A stretch of 64,000 nt of DNA from a bacterium (GTDB lineage Bacteria > Krumholzibacteriota > Krumholzibacteriia > JACNKJ01): assembly GCA_024231955.1 (NCBI GenBank), contig JAAEPZ010000764.1:372001-436000 (forward strand), given 5' to 3'. The notes beneath the pieces were generated by a model. That model was not told the origin of the DNA. It searched no databases and saw nothing but the letters and a program-made list of their open reading frames with translations. This document shows positions 34,896-44,114 of the stretch, piece after piece (position 1 is the first letter of the stretch; each line of letters starts with the position of its first letter). The position numbers and the translations under genes were made by a program.

Positions 34896-36043
34896 ATTGC
34901 GGACTGAGGAAGCTACCCCTGCCGGATACACTGGTCGGATCCTCCACTACATGGAATATGACGCCATCGCCTGAACTGTGCGCCTCTCTGTATGGTGTGG
35001 GCGCCGAGGCCGAACGCAATCGGCGGGCCCTGGCGCTGGGGGAGGTGCAGGTTGTAGTGACGGGGCAACAACCCTCTTTTCCCGCTCCGCTGGGCCTGAG
35101 CCTGTTCAAGGCAGCGACCGCAGTGGCGCTGGCCGTCAAAATGACGAAGTTGAACGGTGTCCGCCACATACCCCTGTTCTGGAGCGGCAGCGACGATAGC
35201 GATTTCGCGGAGATAAGTGGCCAGTGGGTTGTCCGCGACACCGGGCCACCGCTGCATGTCGCGCTGACCGCCGCCTATCGGCGCAAGGGAGCCTTCGTCG
35301 GGGATCTCGATATCGCTGCAGCCTGGGATGAGCTGCGTCCTTTCGTGTCCTCGGAGGTACACGCTCGTTTCAAACCCGAACCGGGCGAGGATCTAGGCAG
35401 GCGCGAGGCGCGCCTGCTGGCACGGCTATTCTCCGACTATGGTCTCCTCGTTCTCGACGCCCGAACCGCTGCGGTCCGAACCGATGCCGTCGATCTATTC
35501 AGCCGCTATCTGAACCTGCGCAACGAGTTCGCCTCGCTCCTGGACAGCTCCGGGGACAAGCTGGAGCAGGCGGGGCTGGAGAGGCCGTTCAGGGCGGGCC
35601 TGGGTGAGAGGGCCCTGTTCCTGCTGAGACGTCGTCGCCGCAATCTGCCCTCTGTTGAGAATTACGGTCGCGATGCCCTGGATCGTCTGAAGCGCGATCC
35701 GTCGTCACTCAGCCCCAACGCATCGCTGCGGCCCCTGGTTCAGGATTACATCCTCCCGGTCGCCGCCGCTGTTCTGGGCCCCGGGGAGTGGGCCTATCAC
35801 CGTCAACTTCGTCCCCTTTTCGACCTGCTCGAGTTGCCGTTTCCCGCTGCAGTACCCAGATTGCAGATAGAGGCGAACGGGGAGATGGATTACGATTTTC
35901 CGGCAGGCGGTCGTGTGAGCAGCCCCCTTCTGCAGACAGACGCCCCACTCGCCGATCCGGACCTCCTGCTGCTCGCCGCACAACGGCACCTGGATCTTCT
36001 CGACAATGACGATCACTGCATTCTTGTTCATGAGGAGAGTTGA
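34892..36043 (+). CDS. bshC: Bacillithiol synthase BshC (cysteine-adding enzyme), short form
   Basis: BshC adds cysteine to GlcN-malate to complete bacillithiol. Recognised by VVVTGQQPSFPAPLG, IPLFWSGSDDSDFAEI, LSPNASLRPLVQDYILP and GPGEWAYHRQL. The protein has 383 residues, clearly shorter than the roughly 540 of Bacillus BshC: the N-terminal part is condensed and the C-terminal coiled-coil and tail region appears to be missing. No frameshift is evident; bshB1 begins two bases after the stop with its own GAGGAG. The core fold therefore seems to suffice, or activity is altered. Confidence 0.88.
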   Translation: MNCGLRKLPLPDTLVGSSTTWNMTPSPELCASLYGVGAEAERNRRALALGEVQVVVTGQQPSFPAPLGLSLFKAATAVALAVKMTKLNGVRHIPLFWSGSDDSDFAEISGQWVVRDTGPPLHVALTAAYRRKGAFVGDLDIAAAWDELRPFVSSEVHARFKPEPGEDLGRREARLLARLFSDYGLLVLDARTAAVRTDAVDLFSRYLNLRNEFASLLDSSGDKLEQAGLERPFRAGLGERALFLLRRRRRNLPSVENYGRDALDRLKRDPSSLSPNASLRPLVQDYILPVAAAVLGPGEWAYHRQLRPLFDLLELPFPAAVPRLQIEANGEMDYDFPAGGRVSSPLLQTDAPLADPDLLLLAAQRHLDLLDNDDHCILVHEES

Positions 36044-36044
36044 T

Positions 36045-36767
36045 ATGCGCATCCTGGCCTGCGGCGCACACGCCGATGATGTTGAGATCGGTTGCGGCGG
36101 CACCATCGCCCTCTGCGCCTCCCAGGGGCACGAGGTTGCCATTCTGGATCTCACGGCGGGGGAGTTGGGTTCCAACGGCACTCCGGCCATGCGGGTGGAG
36201 GAGGCAGCCCGGGCGGCCCGGGTACTCGGAGTGACCGAACGATTCAATGCCGGTCTGCCCGATGGCCTTCTTCGCGAGGGGGACCCGGAGCAGCGCAAGA
36301 CCGTGATCGAGTGGATCCGCCGCCTGCGCCCCGAACTGGTATTGGTCACGCCACTGGCCAGTCGTCACCCCGACCATGTTCAGGCCGCTCGCCTGGTGAC
36401 CGAGGCAGCCTATCTCGCCGGCCTGAAGCGCTACCCCGCAGAGGGGGAGGCGTTCCGCCCTCGTCTGCTCCTGCAGTACATGGATCTATGCCGTTGCGAT
36501 CCGACTTTCGTTGTGCCCACGTCGGAATTCCTGGAGACAAAAAGGGGAGCGTTGCTCTGCTACAAGTCCCAATTCAAGAGAGCGGATGGCACAGCCCCGA
36601 CACGCATCAACTCCCCCGATTTCCTGGAACAGATATTGGCCCGCGACCGCTTCTATGGCGGCCTGGCCGGAGTGCCTTGCGGGGAACCGCTTCTCTCTTG
36701 CGAAATACCTGTCCTCAGCAATCTGGAAGCCCTGCTCGACAATATTGAAGGAGATTCAAATGGCTAA
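36045..36767 (+). CDS. bshB1: Bacillithiol deacetylase BshB1 (GlcNAc-malate deacetylase)
   Basis: A zinc LmbE/PIG-L family deacetylase that converts GlcNAc-malate to GlcN-malate. Metal motif AHADDVEIGCGG (the His-x-x-Asp-Asp pattern) is at residues 7-18, and the third ligand motif is HPDHV. TAGELGSNGT and FRPRLLLQYM match the BshB1 subgroup. The ATG at 36045 is chosen from GAGGAG seven bases upstream. It overlaps bshA by eight bases. Confidence 0.93.
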   Translation: MRILACGAHADDVEIGCGGTIALCASQGHEVAILDLTAGELGSNGTPAMRVEEAARAARVLGVTERFNAGLPDGLLREGDPEQRKTVIEWIRRLRPELVLVTPLASRHPDHVQAARLVTEAAYLAGLKRYPAEGEAFRPRLLLQYMDLCRCDPTFVVPTSEFLETKRGALLCYKSQFKRADGTAPTRINSPDFLEQILARDRFYGGLAGVPCGEPLLSCEIPVLSNLEALLDNIEGDSNG

Positions 36768-37899
36768 CCCCCTCAAGATCGGCATCAGCTGCTACTCCTC
36801 AGCGGGCGGCAGCGGAATCGTGGCAACGGAGATGGGCCTGGCATTGGCCCGTAGAGGTCACGAAGTGCATTTCATCACCTCGTCATCCCCTTTCAGGGTG
36901 CGGGAGTGTCTGGAGCGCGTCTGCGTACACACCGTGGAGACCATGGATTATCCCCTCTTCCAACACCCGCCCTACACGCTCGCCCTGGCCGTCAAGATGC
37001 ACCAGGTAGCCAGCTATCACGGGCTGGACCTGCTCCATGTTCACTATGCGATTCCCCACACGGCCAGCGCCATCCTGGCCAGTCAGATGGGCAGCCGGCG
37101 CATCCCCGTGGTGACCACACTGCACGGCACGGACATAACGCTGGTGGGCAATCATCCGAGCTATCACCGCATAACCCGCTTCTGCATCGAGCAGAGCGAC
37201 AGGGTGACGGCCGTCAGCAATTGGTTGGCCGAGGAGACTCACCGTACATTCCATACGGACAAGCGGATCAGGATCATCCCCAACTTCGTCAACACGGAGA
37301 CCTTCAAACCGGGATACGATCCTGAATTGCGACGCCGATTCGCTCGGGACGATGAGTTGATCATGCTGCACGCTTCCAACTTCAGGCCCGTGAAATGCGC
37401 CATCAAGGTGGTGGATATCTTCGCCAGGGTGCAGGAGAGATTCCCCACCCGGCTGTTGCTCGCCGGTGACGGTCCCGAGCTCTGTAAGGTCGAACATCGC
37501 ATCAAGGAGCTGGGGCTCACCGACAGAGTCAGTGTGCTGGGCGCTTGGGACGACATGAGCGAACTGCTGCCACTGGCGGATCTCTATCTGCAACCGAGTC
37601 TGCACGAATCCTTCGGTCTGGCGGGATTGGAGGCCACCAGCGCAGGTGTTCCCGTGTTAATTACCGATAACGGTGGACCTGGAGAATTCGTCCGCAATGG
37701 CGAAAATGGCTACCTGCTCAACTCTGACGACCTTGACGCCTGGGTGGACGCCTCCTGTATGCTCTTTGACGACAACGATCTGCGCGCGAGAGTTAGCGCC
37801 AATGCTAGGGCAAGAGTATTGGCCGACTTCGCTGATGAGAAGGTGATCGGCAAGTACGAATCGCTTTTTCAGGACCTTGTAACCAGCAAGGCCGATTGA
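36760..37899 (+). CDS. bshA: N-acetyl-alpha-D-glucosaminyl-L-malate synthase BshA
   Basis: A GT4 glycosyltransferase that joins UDP-GlcNAc to L-malate, the first step of bacillithiol synthesis. 379 residues. Characteristic stretches are SCYSSAGGSGIVATEMG, DYPLFQHPPYTLALA, HVHYAIPHTASA, LHGTDITLVG, NFVNTETFKP and the C-terminal SLHESFGLAGLEA. The ATG at 36760 has GAAGGAG six bases upstream. All three bacillithiol genes are thus adjacent, in the order C-B-A. Confidence 0.95.
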   Translation: MANPLKIGISCYSSAGGSGIVATEMGLALARRGHEVHFITSSSPFRVRECLERVCVHTVETMDYPLFQHPPYTLALAVKMHQVASYHGLDLLHVHYAIPHTASAILASQMGSRRIPVVTTLHGTDITLVGNHPSYHRITRFCIEQSDRVTAVSNWLAEETHRTFHTDKRIRIIPNFVNTETFKPGYDPELRRRFARDDELIMLHASNFRPVKCAIKVVDIFARVQERFPTRLLLAGDGPELCKVEHRIKELGLTDRVSVLGAWDDMSELLPLADLYLQPSLHESFGLAGLEATSAGVPVLITDNGGPGEFVRNGENGYLLNSDDLDAWVDASCMLFDDNDLRARVSANARARVLADFADEKVIGKYESLFQDLVTSKAD

Positions 37900-37958
37900 C
37901 AGAATCGCGCCTATTCACTTGTTTGTCATCGGCCAGTTATTAAACAGGGGGACATCCG

Positions 37959-38303
37959 ATGTTCGAGGAGCAGGTCGAGAACCAGTACGCACCGGAAGCC
38001 TACGTCTTTCTCATGGACGCACTGGAACGCGTACGACGTGATATGCACTGTTCGGGCCATGTAAGCAGCGAAGAGTTGCTTGGCAGCATCCATAAGATGG
38101 CCCACGACAGATTCGGACCCATGGCCCCTCTGGTCTTTGAAGGCTGGGGCATCAAGAGTAGCGCCGACTTCGGTTCCATCGTTTTCGAACTGGTGGAAGA
38201 GGGCGTACTCCTCAACCGTACTGAAGACACTATCGAAGATTTCCTCAACGGTACCGTTTACCAGGATTTCTTCCAGGAGGAGCCCTTCCTGTCGAACCTG
38301 TAG
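37959..38303 (+). CDS. Minf_1886 family small protein
   Basis: A 114-residue cytosolic protein of the Minf_1886/Plancto-Ver conserved hypothetical family, known from Planctomycetes, Verrucomicrobia and related phyla. Typical phrases are YVFLMDALERVR, LLGSIHKMAHDRFGPMAPLVFEGWGI and EEGVLLNRTEDTIEDFLNG. Function unknown. It has its own GGGGG-type ribosome site and stands 59 bases after bshA. Confidence 0.85.
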   Translation: MFEEQVENQYAPEAYVFLMDALERVRRDMHCSGHVSSEELLGSIHKMAHDRFGPMAPLVFEGWGIKSSADFGSIVFELVEEGVLLNRTEDTIEDFLNGTVYQDFFQEEPFLSNL

Positions 38304-38375
38304 TCCACCAGGGACTCCGGTGCGGTATTGTTTTCTATCCGATCAGATAATACCCCGGACAGGAAAGAGACGCTT

Positions 38376-39452
38376 TTGCCGATTGATTACGAATGGTTGT
38401 ACAAACTCCCCAAAACTGATCTTCATGTCCACCTGGACGGCTCCGTGCGTCCCGCGACACTGCTCGAACTGGTCGACAAGGCCGGTATCGAGATTCCCGC
38501 CACTACAGAGGATGAGGTCCGCAAACTGACCCAGGTTCAGGATGGGGACAAGAGTCTGACCCATTACCTGCGCGCCTTCTCCTACACTCTTCCGGCCATG
38601 CAGACGGTCGAGGCGCTGGATCGCGTCGCCTACGAACTGGCAATCGACGCTGCCGCGGAGAACGTCCGGCTGATGGAGGTGCGCTACAGCCCTCTGCTTC
38701 ACCGTGACGGCGGTCTGCACAATATGGAGATCATTGATGCGGTGCGCGCCGGCCTCTCCCGCGCTGAGGAGGAGACGGGGATAGTCTGCGGTCAGATACT
38801 CTGCGGCATCCGCTCCATGACCCCAGAGAAATCGCTTGAGCTTGCTCAGGCGGCGCTGATGTACAAAGACAAGGGCATTGTCGCATTCGATCTCGCCGGC
38901 GCGGAGAAGGATTATCCCGCCAAACAGCATCGAGCGGCGTTTTACTTCATCCTCAATCACAATCTCAATTCTACCCTGCACGCAGGTGAAGCCTTTGGCC
39001 CCGAGAGCATTGCCCAGGCCCTGCACTACTGCGGCACCCATCGCATCGGCCACGGCACGCGGCTCTACGAGGATGAGAGCCTGATGGGCTATGTCAACGA
39101 CCATCGCATCCCTCTGGAAATATGCCTGAACAGCAACATCCACACTGGGGCCGTCACCGAGTTACACGACCACCCGTTCAGGAAATATCTTGAACTTGGG
39201 CTCAGAGTGACTTTGAATACGGATAACAGACTGATTTCGAACACGACTGTGACCAAGGAACTTTTTGACGCCGTGACTACTTTCAATCTCGGCCTCGAAG
39301 AGATCTACGAAATCATTCTCAACGGATTCAAAAGTTCGTTCCTGCCGCACCAGAGGAAACAGGTCCTGATCAGGAAAGTAGTTCAGGAGCTTGAGGAGCT
39401 GGGGGCATTGGCGAAGCACGATTACACGAATGGACGCGGTGATCATCTCTAG
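38376..39452 (+). CDS. add: Adenosine deaminase family protein
   Basis: A metal-dependent amidohydrolase of about 358 residues that deaminates (deoxy)adenosine. Zinc ligands are in DLHVHLDGS; TLHAGEAFGP carries the next His and Glu, CGTHRIGHGTRL the catalytic His, and LNTDNRLISNT the Asp. The start is uncertain: a TTG at 38376 preceded by GGAAAGAG fits the usual N-terminus, while a TTG at 38328 is in frame further up. Adenine deaminase or adenosylhomocysteine-type activity cannot be excluded. Confidence 0.9.
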   Translation: MPIDYEWLYKLPKTDLHVHLDGSVRPATLLELVDKAGIEIPATTEDEVRKLTQVQDGDKSLTHYLRAFSYTLPAMQTVEALDRVAYELAIDAAAENVRLMEVRYSPLLHRDGGLHNMEIIDAVRAGLSRAEEETGIVCGQILCGIRSMTPEKSLELAQAALMYKDKGIVAFDLAGAEKDYPAKQHRAAFYFILNHNLNSTLHAGEAFGPESIAQALHYCGTHRIGHGTRLYEDESLMGYVNDHRIPLEICLNSNIHTGAVTELHDHPFRKYLELGLRVTLNTDNRLISNTTVTKELFDAVTTFNLGLEEIYEIILNGFKSSFLPHQRKQVLIRKVVQELEELGALAKHDYTNGRGDHL

Positions 39453-39479
39453 CAGCCTGTAGGATCAGATGGAGGGTCG

Positions 39480-40217
39480 ATGCTTTCTCGGAAATTATCC
39501 CCATACGGGTTTATCGCTTTGACGTTGCTTCTGGCCGTGGATTCATCCGGTCAAGCGGAGGACGGCACCTGGGTCAACGTGAACGCAGAGGATTCGGTTA
39601 AGGTCGAGGAGACTGTTCCCCGTCTGGGTGAGGGGAGCTATCTGGACTACTCCGACGAGGAGTTCGCCGCCGATTCACTGGCTACCGATGATGAGAACTC
39701 GGCAGCCGAATACTACTTCCTCTACGGCGATTCACTCGGTCTGGACAACATGGATGATATCTTCCTGCCTCCGCCTCTTGAGTTCGAGGGGCGTCGTCTG
39801 CAGGACATCCTCCTGGAGCAGCGGTTGCCGGAGGAGGAGAACTTCAGCCTCATCGATATCTTCCGGCAGGATTCCACCATGGCAATCTCCCTGATGCAGC
39901 TGCGGGATGCCGAATATCCTCATTACCATCTTCTCAGCAATCTCTGGGTGTATGTCTGGCGCGGCCGCGGACAACTGATCGTCGAGGATCGCGAAATTGA
40001 ATATGGTCCGGGCCAGTTCTACCAGATCCCCGCCGGGATTTTCCACTCCTTCAAGAATGTCAGCGGCGCGCCCACGGTCTGCCTCGTCTGGCAGCGACCG
40101 AGTATTGTCGACAGTCTGGTTGTCGAGGTCGTGCCTGAAGAGGTTCTGGAGCAGATGCGGTTGGATTCGCTCCGTTTGCAGAACCTTCAGGATCGGACAA
40201 TCTACAAGAGTCGCTAG
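39480..40217 (+). CDS. Exported cupin-domain protein
   Basis: A 245-residue protein with an N-terminal hydrophobic signal segment (YGFIALTLLLAVDSSGQAE), then an acidic linker of about 90 residues rich in Asp/Glu/Ser, then a single cupin barrel (about residues 135-205). The cupin metal-site pattern HYH is at 148-150, with PAGIFHSF containing the last His. The C-terminal tail is helical and charged. It has a GGAGGG ribosome site. Substrate unknown; a periplasmic or surface sensor/enzyme is plausible. Confidence 0.8.
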   Translation: MLSRKLSPYGFIALTLLLAVDSSGQAEDGTWVNVNAEDSVKVEETVPRLGEGSYLDYSDEEFAADSLATDDENSAAEYYFLYGDSLGLDNMDDIFLPPPLEFEGRRLQDILLEQRLPEEENFSLIDIFRQDSTMAISLMQLRDAEYPHYHLLSNLWVYVWRGRGQLIVEDREIEYGPGQFYQIPAGIFHSFKNVSGAPTVCLVWQRPSIVDSLVVEVVPEEVLEQMRLDSLRLQNLQDRTIYKSR

Positions 40218-40236
40218 CCGCTTAGTCCGCAAACCT

Positions 40237-41139
40237 CTAGAAAAGCTGTCCCTGTTCGCCGGATTCGGCGGGCAGGGCGATATTTTTCAGGTCGGGATAA
40301 TGGGGCAGTAGAGAGCTCGGGACTGGCAGTTTGCAACCGGTGAGGGCGAATTTCAGCTGCAGGGCATTTGCGGCAGCCTGCCCCAGATAGTGGTTGTTCG
40401 TGACGACAAAAACGGGCAAGTCAGGCGTCGGCAGAGCTTGTCCCGCAATCCGGATCTTGCCCGCTATACTCTCCAGCTCCGTGGCGTCATACAGATAGTC
40501 GTAGCGGTTGTCGCGCCCGGCGCTGTCGTCGAACCAGGTATCGTGATTGCGGCCATGCATGCGGAAGTAGGCCCCTGTGCGGCCGATGCTCTCCGCAAGG
40601 TCCAGCGAATTACCGATAACCGGTTGATCGACGTTAACCGGCAGACAAGCGCGCGCGGCGAGATAGGGGAGCCAGTCGGGATGGCGGAAACTGCCATGAC
40701 GCACCTCGACGGCCACGGGCAGATCCGCCAGGATATCCGTCAGAGTATCGATCCGGTCCAGGTTTTGCCTCTTGTAGCGGAACGACCACGGGAATTGAAG
40801 CAGGATAGCCCCCAGACGACCTCCTGCGGCCAGGATTCCGGCCAGGTCACGGAAGATCCGGACCTCACCGCCCGATTCCGGCCCGCCGCCGTGAGTCCAC
40901 GCCTGAGGAGCTTTGAGCAGAAAGCGGAAGTCTCCGTTTGTCTCGGTTCGTCTGAGCCAGCTGTCCGCCGTTTCCGGGCGGGGCAGGCGATAGAATGTGC
41001 TGTTGACCTCAACAAGGTCGAAGTAGCGGCTGATGTAGGCCAAAGCGTCGAAACGGGATCCCGCTTTGGCTGGATATACCCTGCCGCGCCAGTCCTCATA
41101 GCTCCAACCCGCCGTACCGAACAATATCCTGCCAGTCAT
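40237..41139 (-). CDS. DUF72 family protein (YecE-like)
   Basis: A TIM-barrel-like DUF72 protein of 300 residues. Marks: FGTAGWSYEDWRGRVYP at the start, YFDLVEVNSTFYRLP, FLLKAPQAWTHG, VAVEVRHGSF, YFRMHGRN and VFVVTNNHYLGQAAANALQL. Function in bacteria unknown. The ATG at 41139 is preferred because GAGGAGG precedes it; the frame is open 51 bases further. Divergent from rmlA. Confidence 0.9.
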   Translation of the reverse strand: MTGRILFGTAGWSYEDWRGRVYPAKAGSRFDALAYISRYFDLVEVNSTFYRLPRPETADSWLRRTETNGDFRFLLKAPQAWTHGGGPESGGEVRIFRDLAGILAAGGRLGAILLQFPWSFRYKRQNLDRIDTLTDILADLPVAVEVRHGSFRHPDWLPYLAARACLPVNVDQPVIGNSLDLAESIGRTGAYFRMHGRNHDTWFDDSAGRDNRYDYLYDATELESIAGKIRIAGQALPTPDLPVFVVTNNHYLGQAAANALQLKFALTGCKLPVPSSLLPHYPDLKNIALPAESGEQGQLF

Positions 41140-41256
41140 TTTGCCTCCTCGGGGCGAGAATAGTTTGGCAAAGAGCGGATGACAAGTCACATTTCCTGTT
41201 GATTCATCAGGTTATGAAGGATAGGGTGCATGCAGCTATACCCAATGGAGGTTCTC

Positions 41257-41979
41257 ATGAAAGGTATCATATTAGCTGGAGGCACAGGCAGCCGCCTTAT
41301 GCCGCTCACAAAGGTCACCAACAAGCATCTGCTCCCTGTTGGCCATGTGCCAATGATCTTTCATCCGCTCCAGAAACTCACGCAGGCGGGAATCGAGAAT
41401 ATCCTCATCGTGACGGGTACGGATCATATGGGCGATGTCGTCGGACTGCTCGGCAGCGGCAAGGATTTCAACTGCAACATCACCTACAAGGTGCAGGATG
41501 AAGCTGGGGGTATTGCCCAGGCACTTGCCCTGGCGGAAAATTTTTGCCATGACGAATCCATGACCGTGATTCTCGGCGACAACATTTTCGAGGATGACAT
41601 CTACGGCGCCGTGCAGAGCTTCGGTACCGACAAGGGGGCGAAGATCTTTCTCAAAGAGGTCACCCATCCCGAGCGATTCGGTGTGGCGGAGCTGGATGGT
41701 GAACGCGTTGTCGCCATCGAGGAGAAGCCGAGCAACCCCAAGAGCAACATGGCCGTCTGCGGTATCTACATGTTCGACAAGAGCGTTTTCCGGATCATCC
41801 GTACTCTCAAGCCGTCCGGGCGAGGCGAGCTGGAGATCACCGACGTCAACAACGCCTATATTCAGGAAAACCTGATGCGCTATGAGGAGCTCAAGGGGTG
41901 GTGGACGGATGCAGGCACGTTCGAATCGCTGGCTCATGCCCAGAAGCTGGTGGATCCCAACTACGGAGGGGGGGAGTAA
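41257..41979 (+). CDS. rmlA: Glucose-1-phosphate thymidylyltransferase-like sugar nucleotidyltransferase
   Basis: About 240 residues, the short-form RmlA/sugar-nucleotidyltransferase type. The nucleotide-binding motif is ILAGGTGSRLMPLTKVTNKHL; further marks are VTGTDHMGD, ILGDNIFEDD, PERFGVAELD, IEEKP and GRGELEITDVNNAYI. It activates a hexose phosphate, probably Glc-1-P to dTDP-Glc given rmlB next door. ATG at 41257 with GGAGG upstream. Its stop touches the rmlB start. Confidence 0.9.
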   Translation: MKGIILAGGTGSRLMPLTKVTNKHLLPVGHVPMIFHPLQKLTQAGIENILIVTGTDHMGDVVGLLGSGKDFNCNITYKVQDEAGGIAQALALAENFCHDESMTVILGDNIFEDDIYGAVQSFGTDKGAKIFLKEVTHPERFGVAELDGERVVAIEEKPSNPKSNMAVCGIYMFDKSVFRIIRTLKPSGRGELEITDVNNAYIQENLMRYEELKGWWTDAGTFESLAHAQKLVDPNYGGGE

Positions 41980-42995
41980 TGCTTCTCGTAACCGGCGGCT
42001 GCGGGTTCATCGGCAGCAACTTCATCCATCTGCTCAGACGGGAGCGGCCGGATCTGGAGATACTCAATCTCGATCTTCTCACCTATGCCGGCAATCTCGA
42101 GAACCTGGCCGCCCTTGAGGGTGACGAAAAGCTGCAGTTCGTCAAAGGCGATATCGCGGACAGCCGATTTGTCGAGAATCTCTTCGAGACCAAGGACATC
42201 GATCAGATCGTCCATTTCGCCGCCGAGAGCCATGTCGACCGGAGCATCCTTGGACCGGGGATCTTCATCCGGAGCAACATCCAGGGGACACAGGTGCTGC
42301 TGGAGGCCGCTCGCAAGAATTGGAGCGAGGGTGAGGGCCGTTTCGTAATGGTCTCCACCGACGAGGTCTACGGCTCACTGGGACCGACCGGGCTCTTCCG
42401 TGAAGACACGCCGCTGGATCCGTCAAGCCCCTATTCGGCCAGCAAGGCGAGCGCCGATCTGATCTGCCAGTCATACTTCCGTACCTTCGGCTTCCCGGTG
42501 GTCAATACCCGGTGCAGCAATAACTACGGGCCCTATCAGTTCCCCGAGAAGCTGATCCCCCTGATCATTCTGCGCGCCGGTCGAGATGAATCATTGCCCG
42601 TTTACGGCGATGGCCTTAATATCCGCGACTGGATCCATGTCGAGGACCATTGCCGCGGGATTCTCGCCGTGCTCGACGGGGGCGAACTCGGCAAGGTCTA
42701 CAACATCGGCAGCGATAACGAGCGGACGAATATCGAGATCATCAGGCTGATCCTCGACAACCTGGGGAAAAGCGAGGATCTCATCGAATTCGTGAAGGAT
42801 CGTCCCGGGCACGATCGCCGCTACGCCATGGACTCCACGTTCATCGAGCAGAGCCTGGGTTGGCGTCCGGAGGTGGATTTCAGCGAGGGTATTGCCGCAA
42901 CCATCAAGTGGTACCGCGACAATCCCGAATGGCTGGAGCGTGTGATCAGTGGTGCTTACAAGGAGTATTACTCCCGGCAATATGGATCGAAGTAA
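41979..42995 (+). CDS. rmlB: dTDP-glucose 4,6-dehydratase
   Basis: An extended SDR enzyme of 338 residues that makes dTDP-4-keto-6-deoxyglucose. NAD motif GGCGFIGSNF, then HFAAESHVDRSI, STDEVYGSLG (Thr-Asp-Glu catalytic set), SPYSASKASAD (Tyr-x-x-x-Lys), NNYGPYQFPEKLIPL and GDGLNIRDWIHVEDHC. rmlC and rmlD are not nearby, so the final sugar may not be rhamnose. Confidence 0.94.
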   Translation: MLLVTGGCGFIGSNFIHLLRRERPDLEILNLDLLTYAGNLENLAALEGDEKLQFVKGDIADSRFVENLFETKDIDQIVHFAAESHVDRSILGPGIFIRSNIQGTQVLLEAARKNWSEGEGRFVMVSTDEVYGSLGPTGLFREDTPLDPSSPYSASKASADLICQSYFRTFGFPVVNTRCSNNYGPYQFPEKLIPLIILRAGRDESLPVYGDGLNIRDWIHVEDHCRGILAVLDGGELGKVYNIGSDNERTNIEIIRLILDNLGKSEDLIEFVKDRPGHDRRYAMDSTFIEQSLGWRPEVDFSEGIAATIKWYRDNPEWLERVISGAYKEYYSRQYGSK

Positions 42996-43028
42996 CAGCC
43001 GCATCATCGGCGAAACAAAAGAGCAGGA

Positions 43029-44114
43029 ATGAGTTCTTCCATTTTGACCAGCCCCTTCGGACGCATCGCCTTGCGCACGCTCGGCATGGCGCCGCTCGAC
43101 CGGGAGTTCCGGGTCAGTGGTTCCATGGACAGCATGCAGAAGCTGCTGCTTGTTGACTCCGGTGAGCTGAGCGACATCATCTTCTTCATGCCGGCTGTCA
43201 AAGAGATCCACAAACGGTATCCCGGGATCGAAATTCATGTGATGGTGATGGACAGCTGGGCGGATCTCCTCCGCAAGGAGCCGGGGCTGGCCGGGCTGAT
43301 CGTCTACAAACAGGATCAGTTGAAGGTGCGCTCCTCCAGCTACTTCCGCCTGCTCAAGGAGATCCGGAATCGCGCCTTCGACTGTGTGATTCTGATGGGG
43401 GAACATGTCGACCCGCCGCGTGATCTGATCGCCTATGTCTCCCAGGCCGCCATGAGGCTCGGCGTTTTTCAGCCCGAGCGTGAGAGCATCCTCAACTGCA
43501 TGGTCCGCTGGCGCGGTCAGGATCGCTACAAGAACGAGTTGGCCGGCGAGATGACCCGCGTACTCGGCCTCCGTTTCGACCCGCACACCTGGCGCTTCAC
43601 GATGCGCCAGGAGGAGAGTCGGGCCGCCGAGCAGATGGTCCATTTCCGCAAACCGATCAAGGATCAGATGCTGATAGGTATCGATACCAGCCACGGCAAG
43701 TCGAGCAAGCGCTTCTCGACCGACAACATGCGCTACCTCGTCGATCACCTGATCGAGAAGATGCGGGCCAAGATCATGCTGATGCAGATCGATGGCAGCG
43801 AAGCAAAAGAGCTCGCCGATTTCAGACGTCGCCTCCGGGGCGAAGCGTTGGACATGCCGAGTCAGGAGCTGCGCGAGACGGTGGCGATGCTGTCGCAGTG
43901 TTCACTTTTCGTCTCCGGTAATACCGAACTGTTTCATGTCGCAGTCGCCACCGGTGTCCCCTCGATCGGTCTTTTCACCGAATCTGACGGCGTCCGCTGG
44001 GAGCCGCGCCGAAGGGAGCAGGTGGCCATCCTGCGTGGCCGCCCCGGGGAGTCGGTTCCCCTGAGCGAAATCGATGAGGCCATCGAGCAGGTCATGCATG
44101 CGTCCCCTGCCTGA
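43029..44114 (+). CDS. GT9-family heptosyltransferase-like protein, atypical
   Basis: A 361-residue protein with the GT9 (ADP-heptose:LPS heptosyltransferase) fold pattern. It has an extra N-terminal stretch of about 35 residues before LLLVDSGELSDIIFFMPAVKEI. The usual Gly-Asp of the N-terminal motif is Ser-Asp. The C-terminal half keeps SGNTELFHVAVATGVPSIGLF, where canonical enzymes read NDTGPMHLA. It probably transfers a sugar to the LPS core, but the donor is uncertain. AGAGCAGGA precedes the ATG. Confidence 0.82.
   Translation: MSSSILTSPFGRIALRTLGMAPLDREFRVSGSMDSMQKLLLVDSGELSDIIFFMPAVKEIHKRYPGIEIHVMVMDSWADLLRKEPGLAGLIVYKQDQLKVRSSSYFRLLKEIRNRAFDCVILMGEHVDPPRDLIAYVSQAAMRLGVFQPERESILNCMVRWRGQDRYKNELAGEMTRVLGLRFDPHTWRFTMRQEESRAAEQMVHFRKPIKDQMLIGIDTSHGKSSKRFSTDNMRYLVDHLIEKMRAKIMLMQIDGSEAKELADFRRRLRGEALDMPSQELRETVAMLSQCSLFVSGNTELFHVAVATGVPSIGLFTESDGVRWEPRRREQVAILRGRPGESVPLSEIDEAIEQVMHASPA

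Noticed and set aside
42591..43748. A 385-residue minus-strand frame across rmlB and the first GT9 gene
   Set aside because: Antisense to two real genes and lacking start signals or family motifs.
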